64,000 nt of DNA, taken from positions 1 to 64,000 of the forward strand of contig NZ_KB905817.1 of NCBI RefSeq assembly GCF_000381025.1, in the 5' to 3' direction. Below the pieces are notes generated by a model. That model was given only the letters and a program-made list of their open reading frames with translations, ran no database searches and was not told where the DNA came from. Of this stretch, positions 9,736 through 19,090 are shown piece after piece. Both the position numbers and the translations under genes were made by a program. This stretch comes from Streptomyces sulphureus DSM 40104. GTDB taxonomy: Bacteria > Actinomycetota > Actinomycetes > Streptomycetales > Streptomycetaceae. Within the stretch, counting starts at the first letter, position 1. Every line of letters begins with the position of its first letter.

Positions 9736-11280
9736 TCAGTCGCCCGTGAGGATCGAGAGGTCCTCTCCCGAGTCCGGCACCCGTACCGTGCCCCGGTCGT
9801 CCGGCAGGGTCTGCACGGTGAACATCGGCACCTCGCCCTTCTTCGCCTTCTTGGAGAGCGTCCGCGCGCCGAACACCTCTCCGCCCGAAACGCGTTCGAC
9901 CGTGACCGCGTAGGCGCCCGAGCCGCCCTCGGGGCGCGGCGGCGTGAACGTCTTGGTGGTGCCGCCCTTGATCTGCACCGTGGTGCTGCGCGGCTCTCCT
10001 CCCCCGCTCCCCTTCGACGCCGTCACCTTGACCTTCGCGCCCTTGCCCGGCGCTGTCAGCGAGAGGGACGAGGCGAAGGGCGAGCCGGACGCGCGGTTGT
10101 CGGCCGCCGTCGCGCGGTCGGTGATCCGCGGGGTCGAGGGGATGAAGGCGGTCTCCTGCTTCGCGCCCTTCCCCCTGGTGACCCGGGCGGCCGCGACGAC
10201 CGGGGTCTCGCCGCCCTCGCCCGAGGGCGAGAGCACGAGCGAGCCCGTCTCGCCCTTGGTGAGGTCCTTGAGGTCGACCGCCGTCGTCATGCCTCCCTTG
10301 ACGTGGAGGGTCTCGTAGCCGGCAGGTGTGATCGTGCCGGAGGGCCCGGCGAGGCGGACCTTGAGGTCGGCGTCCTCCTCGCCCGGTGCGAAGACGACGA
10401 GGCGCACGGAGGTCGCGTCACCCGGAATCCCCGGCAGCACCGCCTGGGGCGCCGCGTCGCCTGCCGGCGGGAGCCAGTCGCCGCCTGCTTTCTCGTCGTC
10501 CGCCTGCACCTGGGCGGCGACCCTGCCCGTACGCGAGGTCACGTGGAGCGCGACGTTGGTGACGGGTCCGCCGGTGAGGGCGGAGAGGAGCACGGGCACG
10601 GTCGTGCGCGGCGGGACGTTGATGCCCTCGCCGCCCGTTGCCGACTCGCGGCCGTCCCTGCCGTACGGCTCCAGGTCGACGACGGCGCCTGTGTCGTCGG
10701 GGTTGGTGAGGTGGACGTAGTCCTGGCGCTCGTCCGAGGTGCTGACGCCGGGGAACCAGAAGGAGGTGTCCGGCGCGGTGCATGCGAGCCCGTGGAGCCC
10801 GCGCCCGGCGCCCGCGCTGACGACGGTCGTCTGCTGCACCGTCCACCCCGGCGCGAAGCGGCCCTCCGCGTTGCCGGCGAGTGCGGGCGCGTCGCTCCGC
10901 TCGGTCGACGAGGTGACGGGGGTGCCCGGCGAGGTGAGCGGGAGGACCGGCTTGTCGGCTTCCTTTCCCTTCTCCTTGTCGTCGTCCTTCTTCTTGCCCT
11001 TGCCGTCCTCGGTGCCGTCGAGTTCGGCGAGCGCGAGCGGACGGAGCTCGGCCGTGCCCTTGCGGCTGTCGGCGCCCTCGGGCGAGTAGGCCGTGTACGC
11101 CGACTCCGCCACCTCGGAGTCGCTGGGGCGCGGGCACACGAGCGTGGTGCGCTCGACGGACTTCCGTGCGACGGAACCGCCCCGGTCGCCGCCTTCGCCG
11201 GGCGCCGCGACGGCGGCGACGCCGGTCACGGCGGCGAGCGCGACGACGGTTCCGCCGACGGTCAGGATGGTGCGGTTCAC
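9736..11280 (-). CDS. Secreted DUF5719 family protein
   Basis: 514 aa. An N-terminal signal sequence or membrane anchor (residues 1-26, MNRTILTVGGTVVALAAVTG) is followed by a low-complexity Lys/Asp/Glu-rich segment (about 90-115). A long extracellular region predicted to be beta-rich follows, including PGVSTSDERQDYVHLTNPDDTGAVVDL. It matches DUF5719, an actinobacterial family of unknown function. Its start overlaps the stop of the large glycosyltransferase gene by 4 bp (ATGA), so the two are translationally coupled. The secreted protein probably works with that membrane enzyme on a cell-envelope polymer. Confidence 0.85.
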   Translation of the reverse strand: MNRTILTVGGTVVALAAVTGVAAVAAPGEGGDRGGSVARKSVERTTLVCPRPSDSEVAESAYTAYSPEGADSRKGTAELRPLALAELDGTEDGKGKKKDDDKEKGKEADKPVLPLTSPGTPVTSSTERSDAPALAGNAEGRFAPGWTVQQTTVVSAGAGRGLHGLACTAPDTSFWFPGVSTSDERQDYVHLTNPDDTGAVVDLEPYGRDGRESATGGEGINVPPRTTVPVLLSALTGGPVTNVALHVTSRTGRVAAQVQADDEKAGGDWLPPAGDAAPQAVLPGIPGDATSVRLVVFAPGEEDADLKVRLAGPSGTITPAGYETLHVKGGMTTAVDLKDLTKGETGSLVLSPSGEGGETPVVAAARVTRGKGAKQETAFIPSTPRITDRATAADNRASGSPFASSLSLTAPGKGAKVKVTASKGSGGGEPRSTTVQIKGGTTKTFTPPRPEGGSGAYAVTVERVSGGEVFGARTLSKKAKKGEVPMFTVQTLPDDRGTVRVPDSGEDLSILTGD

Positions 11281-14200
11281 TGCTCACTCCCGTCGCGGTA
11301 GCCGGGGTGCGGGGCACCCGCTCCGCCGTGGTCTCCGTATGTTCCGGTGCCGTAGCCCTGCCCGTAGTACGGGTCGGTCTGCGGCGCGTACTGCGGCTGG
11401 GCCGGGTCGGGATACTGCTGGGGGTCGTACGCCGGGGGCGGGTAGCCCTGGTGCGCGTACTCGTCGGGGTAGCCGGTGGCGTACTCCTGCGTGTACTGCG
11501 GCTCTTCCTGCACGTACTGCGGCTGTTGGGGCACGGGCGCCGGCTCCGGTGGCGGCGTGTCGTCGGCCGGGGGCACGTCGTCGGAGGCGGCAGCGGCGCG
11601 AAGCCGCCTCGCCCTGCGGCCCTCGCCCTGCGCGGGCTCGGGCACGGCGGGCGCCTCCGGCAGGTCGTCGTCGACGGTCCTTCGGCCGCCGGGCAGCGCG
11701 AGGACGAGAACCAGGACGAGGAGGAAGCCCTGCGCGCCGACCCACGCCTTGTGCGTCAGCGGCGTCTCGTAGGTGAGGTCCAACCGGCCGCCGGATGCCG
11801 GGAGTTGGAAGCCCTGCGCCCAGTCGTCGACGGTGATGGGGGCCAGGGGCTTGCCGTCGAGCGTCGCCGACCAGCCTGCTGCTGCGGTGTCGGCGAGACG
11901 CAGCACACGGCCGTCGGGCCCTGCGGGAATCTGCGTGTGGGCCTCGACGGGGCCGGCGGCCACCGCGACCGGCGCGGCGACCGCGCCCTTCCCCTCGCCC
12001 GGGACGATCACCGCGCGCGAGACCTCGCGCTCGACGCGCCAGAGCGCGCTGCCGTCCTCCTGGCTGAGCCGCGTGAGTCCCGGCGTCGTGTCGAGCACGC
12101 GGCGCATCTCCCGCGGCGCGCCCTCGCGGACGAGGAGGTAGCGCACCGCGTAGTCGCCGAGCTGATCGCTCTGGTCGGCACCCGAGCCTGCAACGAGGTG
12201 GGAGACGACGCGGTCGAGGCGGCTCTGACCGCCGCCTGACTCGGCGAGCTCCGCGTCCCCGAGGCGGGCCCCCGAGCCGCGTACGAGGGTGTACGAGACA
12301 CCCTCGCCGTGCCCGGCGAGCACCAAGGTCCGTGCCTGGTCCCGGGTGTTGCTCTCCTCCGCGACGAACGCCGGCACCTGCACCGGGTCGCGCCGCAAGA
12401 GCGGTCCGTCGGCGCCGCCGACCATCCAGCCGACGGCCGAGACCACCGGCCCTGCCGCAGCCGCCACCGCGACGAGCACGGCGGCCGGCTGCCGCCAGCC
12501 GAAGCTCTGCGAGGCGACCCGCGAGCGCGCCCCTTCGGCGCCGATCGCGGCGGCGGTGAGCAGCGCGATGCCGTAGACGAGGGTCGCGGGCCCGGCCCAG
12601 CCGGAGCCGTTGGCGAGCCCCGCGAAGAGCAGCCCGGTGAGGGCGACGCCCCAGGCCGCGCGGACCGTCGGCTGCCGCTCGCTGCGGAGCAGCGCGGCGA
12701 GCGCGGCGAGCACGATGCCGACGAGGACGACCGCGCCGGTGGTGCCTGGGCCGCCGGGGCTGAGGGTGAGGAGGTCGAGCGCAGAGGCGGAGCCCGCGCC
12801 GTGGTCGAGCCCTGCCTCGTCGAGGAAGCGGGCCGGGTCGCCGAGGAGCGAGAGCGACCACGGCGCCAACACGACCATGGGCGTCAGCAGCCAGACGGCG
12901 CACCGCGAGAGGGCCGCGCCGAGCCCCGCGCCCGTACGCCACCGCACCACCACGAGGGCGAGCGAGAGCACCAGCGCGATCGGCCACACCACGGGCGTGA
13001 ACGCGGTGACGAGCGTCAGCAGCAGCGCGTACGCCCACGCCGCACGCCAGCTCGCACGCCCCCGGAGCCCGCTCGCCGCGACCGCCGCCCTCGCCAACAG
13101 CGGGAGGAGCACGGCGAGTACGGCCGTACCGATCCTCCCGGTGGCGAGCGCACCGGTCGCCGCCGGGAGGAAGGCGTAGGCGACGCTGCCCCAGGCGCGG
13201 ATGAGCCGCGATCCGACGAGCGGACGCGAGGCGAAGTACGCCGCCAGCCCGGCGAGCGGGACGGAGCAGACGAGGAGGAGGGTCAGAGCGAACCCGGTGC
13301 TCCCGAAGAGGAGGGTCGCGACGGCGGCGACGAGTGCGAGGTAGGGCGGCGCCCCCTGCGTGCCGCCGACACCGACCGGGTGCCAGCCGTCGAGGTAGCG
13401 CCCCCAGAGTTCGCCCACGCTCTCCGGTGCGGGGAGGAGCGCGCCCCCGGCGAGCGCCCCGCCGCCGAGCAGCGCGCGGCAGGCGACGAGCGAGACGAGC
13501 AGCAGCACGGCGAAGAGCACGGGCGCCGGCTTCCGCGCCACCCGCTTCAACCGCGCGAACTGCTCGACCTCCAGAAAGTCGGCGTCCTCGTCCCCGGGGC
13601 CCGATTCGACGGCGCCATGCCGGCCGCCGGCCGACGCCTCGGGCGCCGCACGTCCGCCGAAGTTGCTGACCACCTGCTCGACGGTGGCCCGCACCGTCGC
13701 GCCGGGCGGCGGGAAGAGCGGACGCAGCTCCTGGTGCGGCACCTGGGGGCGCCCGCGCCGGCGCCTGGCCGCGAACAACCGGCCCGGGCGCATCAACACG
13801 GAGGCGAGACCCGCGACTTCGTCGAGTGCCTGCTTCGGGACCTTGCCGACGAGATAGGCGAGCGTCCGGAGCAGGGTGCCGAGCACCAGCCGCAGCGCGA
13901 CCCAAGGAAGCTTCCTGCCGGGTGCGTTGGCGAGGAGCGTGAAGACGGCGCCCGACTTGTCCACGCGGTGCGGGCTCGCGCCTCCGCGCCCCGCCCGTCC
14001 CACGCAGTCGACGGGACGCCGCTCCCGCGAGGCGGCCTCGGCGTGCCGGAGCACGGCGTCGGGCACGACGAAGACGCGGTGCCCCGCCGCCTGCGCCCGC
14101 CAGCAGAGGTCGACGTCGTCCCGCATGAGCGGCACGTTCCGGTCGAAGCCGCCCAACTCCTCGAAGACGTCCCGCCTGATGAGCATCCCGGCGGTGGAGA

Positions 14201-14855
14201 CGGAGAGCACGGGACGCACCTGGTCGTGCTGCCCCTGGTCCTGCTCGCGCCGCTCGACGCCCGTCCACCGGCGTCCGCTGTTGGCGATCGAGACGCCCGT
14301 CTCCAGCAGTTGCCTGCGGTCGTACCAGCTACGGAGCTTCGGCCCCGCGACGGTGATGCCCGGGTCGGAGTCGACGACGCGGAGGAGGTTCGCCAGCGCG
14401 TCGGGCTCGGGCGCGGAGTCGTCGTGGAGCAGCCAGAGCCACTGCACCGGCTCCCCGTGGGGGAGTTCGGGCATCTCGTACGCCTCGTCGTGCCAGGTCC
14501 GCGTGACGGGGTCCCAGCCGCTGGGGCGCTTGAGGTACGGCAGGTCGTCGGGGGTGAGGACGCCGGCCGTGCGTGCCGCCTCGTCGACGGCGGTACCGAA
14601 CCCGGACCGCCGGGCGAGGTGGAGCACCCGCTCGGCGCCGAGGGAATCGGTGAGGATTCCGGCGGAGTCGTCCCCGCTGCCGGTGTCGGCCGCGATGACG
14701 TTCTGCACCGGACGCTCCTGGCCGAGGAGCCCCGACAGCACCTCCGGCAGCCACCTGGCGCCGTCGTGCGAGACGAGCACCGCGGTGACCACGTGCCTGG
14801 GGAACTCGGGTGTGGCCGCCTGGTGTTGGGCGGCCGCTTGGTTGTGCAGGGACAT
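11277..14855 (-). CDS. Family 2 glycosyltransferase fused to a large multi-spanning membrane protein
   Basis: 1192 aa. Residues about 15-300 form a GT-A family 2 domain: AVLVSHDGARWLPEVL at the start, HDDSAPEPDAL as the metal/nucleotide site, and a GGFDRNVPLMRDDVDLCWRA acceptor region. A basic linker follows. Residues about 420-1060 contain many hydrophobic helices and an extracellular part. The last approximately 100 residues are a cytoplasmic Pro/Gln/Tyr-rich tail with repeated QPQY/EEPQY units. It is likely a wall or exopolysaccharide polymerase/transferase. The ATG at 14855 (MSLHNQAAA) is chosen over a longer in-frame ORF because similarity starts there. The 4-bp overlap with the DUF5719 gene indicates a two-gene operon. 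Confidence 0.88.
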   Translation of the reverse strand: MSLHNQAAAQHQAATPEFPRHVVTAVLVSHDGARWLPEVLSGLLGQERPVQNVIAADTGSGDDSAGILTDSLGAERVLHLARRSGFGTAVDEAARTAGVLTPDDLPYLKRPSGWDPVTRTWHDEAYEMPELPHGEPVQWLWLLHDDSAPEPDALANLLRVVDSDPGITVAGPKLRSWYDRRQLLETGVSIANSGRRWTGVERREQDQGQHDQVRPVLSVSTAGMLIRRDVFEELGGFDRNVPLMRDDVDLCWRAQAAGHRVFVVPDAVLRHAEAASRERRPVDCVGRAGRGGASPHRVDKSGAVFTLLANAPGRKLPWVALRLVLGTLLRTLAYLVGKVPKQALDEVAGLASVLMRPGRLFAARRRRGRPQVPHQELRPLFPPPGATVRATVEQVVSNFGGRAAPEASAGGRHGAVESGPGDEDADFLEVEQFARLKRVARKPAPVLFAVLLLVSLVACRALLGGGALAGGALLPAPESVGELWGRYLDGWHPVGVGGTQGAPPYLALVAAVATLLFGSTGFALTLLLVCSVPLAGLAAYFASRPLVGSRLIRAWGSVAYAFLPAATGALATGRIGTAVLAVLLPLLARAAVAASGLRGRASWRAAWAYALLLTLVTAFTPVVWPIALVLSLALVVVRWRTGAGLGAALSRCAVWLLTPMVVLAPWSLSLLGDPARFLDEAGLDHGAGSASALDLLTLSPGGPGTTGAVVLVGIVLAALAALLRSERQPTVRAAWGVALTGLLFAGLANGSGWAGPATLVYGIALLTAAAIGAEGARSRVASQSFGWRQPAAVLVAVAAAAGPVVSAVGWMVGGADGPLLRRDPVQVPAFVAEESNTRDQARTLVLAGHGEGVSYTLVRGSGARLGDAELAESGGGQSRLDRVVSHLVAGSGADQSDQLGDYAVRYLLVREGAPREMRRVLDTTPGLTRLSQEDGSALWRVEREVSRAVIVPGEGKGAVAAPVAVAAGPVEAHTQIPAGPDGRVLRLADTAAAGWSATLDGKPLAPITVDDWAQGFQLPASGGRLDLTYETPLTHKAWVGAQGFLLVLVLVLALPGGRRTVDDDLPEAPAVPEPAQGEGRRARRLRAAAASDDVPPADDTPPPEPAPVPQQPQYVQEEPQYTQEYATGYPDEYAHQGYPPPAYDPQQYPDPAQPQYAPQTDPYYGQGYGTGTYGDHGGAGAPHPGYRDGSEQ

Positions 14856-15125
14856 CGGGGTACGGGCCCTCCCCGGGTACGGGGCCCGGCGAAGCCGCTG
14901 GGCCCGCAGCACCGGAAGACGCTGTGGTGGACTTCGGTGAACGCACGGGTCCCGTGTGCTGGGGGTGCGCCTCGGACGGCCCCACACTAACGGCTCGGTG
15001 CACTACGGAGGTCCGCCTCCCGACGACGGACACGTCTCCCCGTGGCCTGCCCGGCGGTCGGCGGGCGGTCGTCGCTCGGCTCGTACCACTCGCCGCTTTA
15101 CACGAACGAGCGGGAAACCAAAGCG

Positions 15126-15148
15126 CCTTCCGTCAGAGACGGAAGGCA
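15126..15148 (-). terminator. Terminator downstream of whiB
   Basis: Perfect 10-bp stem GCCTTCCGTC/GACGGAAGGC with a 3-nt loop. On the minus strand it is followed by a T-rich stretch (GCTTTGGTTT). It lies 5 bp past the whiB stop. Confidence 0.8.
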
Positions 15149-15152
15149 CCCA

Positions 15153-15416
15153 TCAGATCGCGGCCTTCTTCAGGCGGCGTCGTTCACGCTCCGACAGGCC
15201 GCCCCAGATGCCGAACCGTTCGTCGTTGGCGAGTGCGTACTCGAGGCACTCGGAGCGTACTTCGCACGCGAGGCAGACCTTCTTCGCCTCGCGAGTAGAG
15301 CCGCCCTTCTCGGGGAAGAACGATTCCGGGTCGGTCTGCGCGCACAACGCGCGCTCCTGCCAGCCGAGCTCTTCGTCCGCCTCTTCGACCAGCAGTTGCT
15401 GGAACAGCTCGGTCAT
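15153..15416 (-). CDS. whiB: WhiB-family sporulation regulator
   Basis: 87 aa. A [4Fe-4S] Wbl transcription factor with cysteines at 25, 48, 51 and 57 (C...CxxC...C). The GIWGG turn is at 69-73 and the basic C-terminus ends RRRLKKAAI. The sequence agrees closely with what I remember of S. coelicolor WhiB (SCO3034), needed with WhiA for sporulation septation. The start is the ATG at 15416, preceded by GAGGGG. It is monocistronic with its own promoter and terminator. Other Wbl paralogues share the core, but length and flanks support WhiB itself. Confidence 0.93.
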   Translation of the reverse strand: MTELFQQLLVEEADEELGWQERALCAQTDPESFFPEKGGSTREAKKVCLACEVRSECLEYALANDERFGIWGGLSERERRRLKKAAI

Positions 15417-15512
15417 TCGCGCGCCCCTCGTCTGTCCTTTGCGTCCCCGTGATGCTGCCGTTACCGATCGACGCCCTATCCGGCGCCCCGGGTCACGAAC
15501 AACACGGGTGAG

Positions 15513-15542
15513 ATTACAAGTGTGGCCATCCGGGCCAGTCAA
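15513..15542 (-). promoter_or_regulatory. whiB promoter
   Basis: TTGACT (minus strand, 15537-15542) is followed after 18 bp by TGTAAT (15513-15518), a strong principal-sigma match. It lies about 100 bp upstream of the whiB ATG, giving a leader of roughly 90 nt. S. coelicolor whiB is reported to have a vegetative and a developmental promoter. I cannot say which this corresponds to. Confidence 0.6.
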
Positions 15543-16261
15543 GCCGAGATCTGCTATTGGGCCCGTTATTCACTCTGCGGAACCAAGGCGACTGAGTAAG
15601 TGTACAAATCACTCAAAGATGCACGCCTAACGACCGACAAGGTCGCAATCCGGTCCATGTTGAACTCAGTCGAATCTCATTCGAACTGCTTCAAGCTTCA
15701 CAGAATCACGCGTTCCGCACTTCCCGATCGCGCCACGCGGCGCCCGTCGAACCGACCCTGATCACGACGGGATCACGGAATGGCAACGACGCTTCGCCGA
15801 GCGACTGCTGGCCCATTGCACCAAGGGCGCGGGAACAAACCTTTCACTGGTGGTCGCAACCGGATGCAGTGAATCATTAGCCCCAAAGGGGACATCCTGT
15901 TGACAGGCAAGGGAGTTGAGGGCTCTCCTTGTCCGCATGCCAGCGACCCGCTCACTCCACCCGGCACACGCCCGCCGGCCGTTCGGCACCCGGTCGGACG
16001 CGGTGAAGAGCTGTTCCTGTCGCTGTCTCCCGCGCTCCTGTCCGGTGCTCTGACCTCCCGACAGTCGACCGCGCCCGTTCAACTCCTTTATTGCGCCGTG
16101 GTGTTCGCCACGCAGCGCGTCAGCCGTCCTTGTGCACCCCCGTGTTCGCCACCGGTGCGACGGGTCCGCGCGCGCCGCGACGACCGCTGACGGGCACCGG
16201 TGCACCGGCTTGCGTCCGGCCCCGAGCGGCGCGCCCCACACCTCCTCGAAGGCATCCCCAC
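15543..16261. other. Long intergenic region upstream of whiB
   Basis: About 720 bp of lower-GC DNA (for example 15590-15780) between the whiB promoter and the next plus-strand gene. No ORF here shows Streptomyces codon bias. The length and base composition resemble the extended regulatory regions in front of developmental genes, so binding sites for sporulation regulators are plausible, but I cannot name one. Confidence 0.45.
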
Positions 16262-16783
16262 GTGAACAACGACGTCGAAATCGCCGGCGACGCCCTGGCG
16301 ATCCCGCACCTGCTGCCTGCTCCCCCGAAGCACCCCGCGACGCTCTCCGCGTTCGCCGCGCTGCTGCGCACGCTCGCCGATGAGCCGGAGCGCTGGCGTC
16401 CGCTCGTCCGCTACGACGCGACGCTGCGCTGGTACCACCGGCTGGCCCAGGGGCCGGGATACGAGCTGTGGTTGTTGAGTTGGCTGCCGGGGCAGGGCAG
16501 CGGGCGGCATGACCACGGCGATTCCCGCGGGCTCTGCACCGTGCTTCAGGGGGAGCTCACCGAGCGCTCGGTGCGCCGCGGCGACGGAGGCGAGGAGAGC
16601 CGCGTGCTGCGGCCCGGTACGGCTCGCGCCTTCGCACCCGGATACGTGCACGACGTGGTCAACAGCGCGCTGACGCCAGCCGTCAGCGCACACGTCTACT
16701 ATCCGGCGCTCACCGAGATGCGGATGCGCTGCTCCTCGGCGCCGGGCCGCGCCGAGCCCGCACGGCTCCCGGCGGGCGCCTGA
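16262..16783 (+). CDS. Cysteine dioxygenase family protein
   Basis: 173 aa. Cupin-fold, Fe(II)-dependent thiol dioxygenase family, which oxidises cysteine or a related thiol to a sulfinate. The cupin motif 1 metal ligands are in GRHDHGDSRG near residues 80-90, and the third His is in APGYVHDVVN near 127-136. An RWYHRL segment near 60 matches the family. The GTG at 16262 (VNNDVEIAGDALAIPHLL) is chosen because similarity begins there. It lies 34 bp upstream of cofD on the same strand and may share its transcript, although no functional link to F420 is evident. Confidence 0.88.
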   Translation: MNNDVEIAGDALAIPHLLPAPPKHPATLSAFAALLRTLADEPERWRPLVRYDATLRWYHRLAQGPGYELWLLSWLPGQGSGRHDHGDSRGLCTVLQGELTERSVRRGDGGEESRVLRPGTARAFAPGYVHDVVNSALTPAVSAHVYYPALTEMRMRCSSAPGRAEPARLPAGA

Positions 16784-16817
16784 CCGGGGAGCCGCTCGGG
16801 CTGCAAGACTGGGGCGC

Positions 16818-17783
16818 ATGCAGCGCATCGTGGTACTGGCCGGGGGCATCGGCGGTGCCCGCTTCCTGCGGGGCCTCAAGGTCGCCGCGCCGGAAGCGGA
16901 GATCACCGTCGTCGGCAACACCGGCGACGACATCCACCTCTTCGGACTCAAGGTCTGCCCCGACCTCGACACCGTGATGTACACCCTCGGCGGCGGCATC
17001 AACGAGGAGCAGGGCTGGGGGCGAACCGGCGAAACCTTCGCGGTGAAGGAGGAGTTGGGCGCGTACGGCGTCGGCCCGCAATGGTTCGGACTCGGGGACC
17101 GGGACTTCGCGACGCACATCGTGCGCACTCAGATGATCTCCGCCGGGTACCCGCTCAGCGACGTCACGCAGGCCCTGTGCAGCAGGTGGGAGCCGGGCGT
17201 CCGGCTGCTGCCGATGACCGACGACAGGGTCGAGACCCATGTGCTCGTCGACGATCCGGAGGGCGAGGGGCGCAAGGCCGTGCACTTCCAGGAGTACTGG
17301 GTGCGGATGCGCGCCGGTGTCGATGCGCACGCCGTCGTCCCCGTCGGCGCGGAGTCGGCGAAGCCGGCGCCCGGCGTGCTCGACGCGGTGGCCGACGCCG
17401 ACGTGGTGCTCTTCCCCCCGTCGAACCCGGTGGTGAGCGTCGGAACCATCCTCGCCGTCCCCGGGATAAGGGAGGCGATCGCCGAGGCGGGGGTGCCGGT
17501 CGTCGGGCTGTCGCCGATCGTGGGGGACGCTCCTGTGCGCGGCATGGCGGACAAAGTCCTCGCCGCCGTCGGCGTCGAGACGACGGCCGCCGCCGTCGCC
17601 AGGCACTACGGTTCCGGGATGCTCGACGGCTGGCTCGTCGACACGGCCGACGTGTCCGCCGTGGACGAGGTCGAGGAGGCCGGCATCCGCTGCCGCGCCG
17701 TTCCGCTGATGATGACCGACGACGAGGCGACCGCGGCGATGGCACGCGAGGCGCTGGCGCTCGCCGAGGAGGTGTCGGCATGA
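16818..17783 (+). CDS. cofD: 2-phospho-L-lactate transferase (F420 biosynthesis)
   Basis: 321 aa. Joins the phospho-lactyl or phosphoenolpyruvyl moiety from its GDP/GTP-activated donor to the deazaflavin Fo, making the F420-0 (or dehydro-F420-0) precursor. The N-terminal [14 protein letters not shown] (7-20) and GNTGDD (34-39) are the nucleotide- and Fo-binding signatures. [14 protein letters not shown] near 200 and the [12 protein letters not shown] region near 238 are also typical. It is named fbiA in mycobacteria. Its stop overlaps the fbiB start by 4 bp (ATGA), so the two are translationally coupled. Confidence 0.96.
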   Translation: MQRIVVLAGGIGGARFLRGLKVAAPEAEITVVGNTGDDIHLFGLKVCPDLDTVMYTLGGGINEEQGWGRTGETFAVKEELGAYGVGPQWFGLGDRDFATHIVRTQMISAGYPLSDVTQALCSRWEPGVRLLPMTDDRVETHVLVDDPEGEGRKAVHFQEYWVRMRAGVDAHAVVPVGAESAKPAPGVLDAVADADVVLFPPSNPVVSVGTILAVPGIREAIAEAGVPVVGLSPIVGDAPVRGMADKVLAAVGVETTAAAVARHYGSGMLDGWLVDTADVSAVDEVEEAGIRCRAVPLMMTDDEATAAMAREALALAEEVSA

Positions 17784-19090
17784 CGGAGACGGCCGGCTAC
17801 CGCGTCTGGGCGCTGCCCGGCATCCCCGAAGTGAGCCCGGGTGACGACCTGGTGGCGCTCGTCGCGGAGGCGGCCGGAACCGAGGGGCTCGTCGACGGCG
17901 ACGTGCTCGTCGTCACGTCGAAGATCGTCAGCAAGGCCGAGGGCCGCGTGCTCCGGGCCGACGACCGCGAGGCCGCGATCGAAGCGGAGAGCGTCCGGCT
18001 CGTCGCGCGTCGGGGGCCCGCGCGCATCGTGGAGTCGCGGCACGGGTTCGTGATGGCCGCCGCCGGTGTCGACGCCTCCAACACCCCGAAGGGCACGGTG
18101 CTGTTGCTCCCCGAGGACCCGGACGCCTCGGCGCGGCGGCTCAGGGAGGGGCTGCGCGAGGTGCTCGGGGTCGACGTGGGCGTCGTCGTCACCGACACCT
18201 TCGGACGCCCGTGGCGGGAGGGTCAGACCGATGTTGCCGTGGGCGCGGCCGGCGTGCAGGTCCTGGAGGACCTGCGCGGCGGGGTCGACACGCACGGCAA
18301 CCCGCTGGGCGTCACCGTCACCGCCGTGGGTGACGAACTCGCCGCGGCCGGCGAGCTGGTGAAGGGGAAGGCGAACGGCCTCCCCGTCGCGGTGGTGCGC
18401 GGGCTCGCCCGGCATGTCGGCGGTGAAGTGGGCGGCTCCGCACGGCTGTTGGTGCGCGAGGCGGCCGACGACATGTTCCGGCTGGGGACTTCGGAAGCCG
18501 TACGCGAGGCCGTCGCGATGCGCCGCACCGTGCGCGAGTTCGACGGGCGCGAGGTGGACCCCGGCTCGGTGCGCCGCGCCGTCGACGCGGCCGTGACCGC
18601 GCCCGCACCGCACCACACGACGCCGTGGCGGTTCGTCCTGCTGGAGACGGCCGAGACGCGGACCCTGCTCCTCGACGCGATGCGGGAGGCGTGGGTCGCC
18701 GACCTGCGCGCCGACGGGAAGAGCGAGGAGTCGATCGCGCGCCGCGTGCGCCGGGGCGACGTGCTGCGGAACGCGCCCTACCTGGTGGTGCCCTGCCTCG
18801 TCGCCGAGGGTGCGCACGACTATCCCGACGCACGCAGGTCGGCGGCCGAGCGGGAGATGTTCACCGTCGCCGTGGGCGCCGGCATCCAGAACTTCCTCGT
18901 CGCCCTCGCGGCGGAGCAGCTCGGCTCGGCATGGGTCTCCTCGACGATGTTCTGCCGCGACGTCGTGCGCGAGGTGCTGCGGCTGCCGGCGGAGTGGGAC
19001 CCGATGGGGGCCGTGGCCGTCGGCCATCCGGCGGGCGAGCCGCGGCCCCGACCGCCGCGCGACGGTGGGGAGTTCACCGTCGTGCGCTGA
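17780..19090 (+). CDS. fbiB: Bifunctional F420:glutamate ligase / dehydro-F420 reductase
   Basis: 436 aa. Residues about 8-245 form the CofE-type ligase that adds gamma-linked glutamates to F420-0. They contain [18 protein letters not shown], a [17 protein letters not shown] core and [19 protein letters not shown]. Residues about 250-436 form a nitroreductase-fold domain beginning [20 protein letters not shown], the FMN-dependent reductase found in actinobacterial FbiB. The length is that of the fused form. Translation starts inside the cofD stop codon. It ends directly against the stop of the convergent glycosylase gene, with no spacer. Confidence 0.95.
   Translation: MTETAGYRVWALPGIPEVSPGDDLVALVAEAAGTEGLVDGDVLVVTSKIVSKAEGRVLRADDREAAIEAESVRLVARRGPARIVESRHGFVMAAAGVDASNTPKGTVLLLPEDPDASARRLREGLREVLGVDVGVVVTDTFGRPWREGQTDVAVGAAGVQVLEDLRGGVDTHGNPLGVTVTAVGDELAAAGELVKGKANGLPVAVVRGLARHVGGEVGGSARLLVREAADDMFRLGTSEAVREAVAMRRTVREFDGREVDPGSVRRAVDAAVTAPAPHHTTPWRFVLLETAETRTLLLDAMREAWVADLRADGKSEESIARRVRRGDVLRNAPYLVVPCLVAEGAHDYPDARRSAAEREMFTVAVGAGIQNFLVALAAEQLGSAWVSSTMFCRDVVREVLRLPAEWDPMGAVAVGHPAGEPRPRPPRDGGEFTVVR

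Noticed and set aside
12309..14990. 893-codon open frame on the plus strand
   Set aside because: Antisense shadow of the glycosyltransferase gene, very Arg/Glu/Pro-rich and without family similarity or ribosome binding site.
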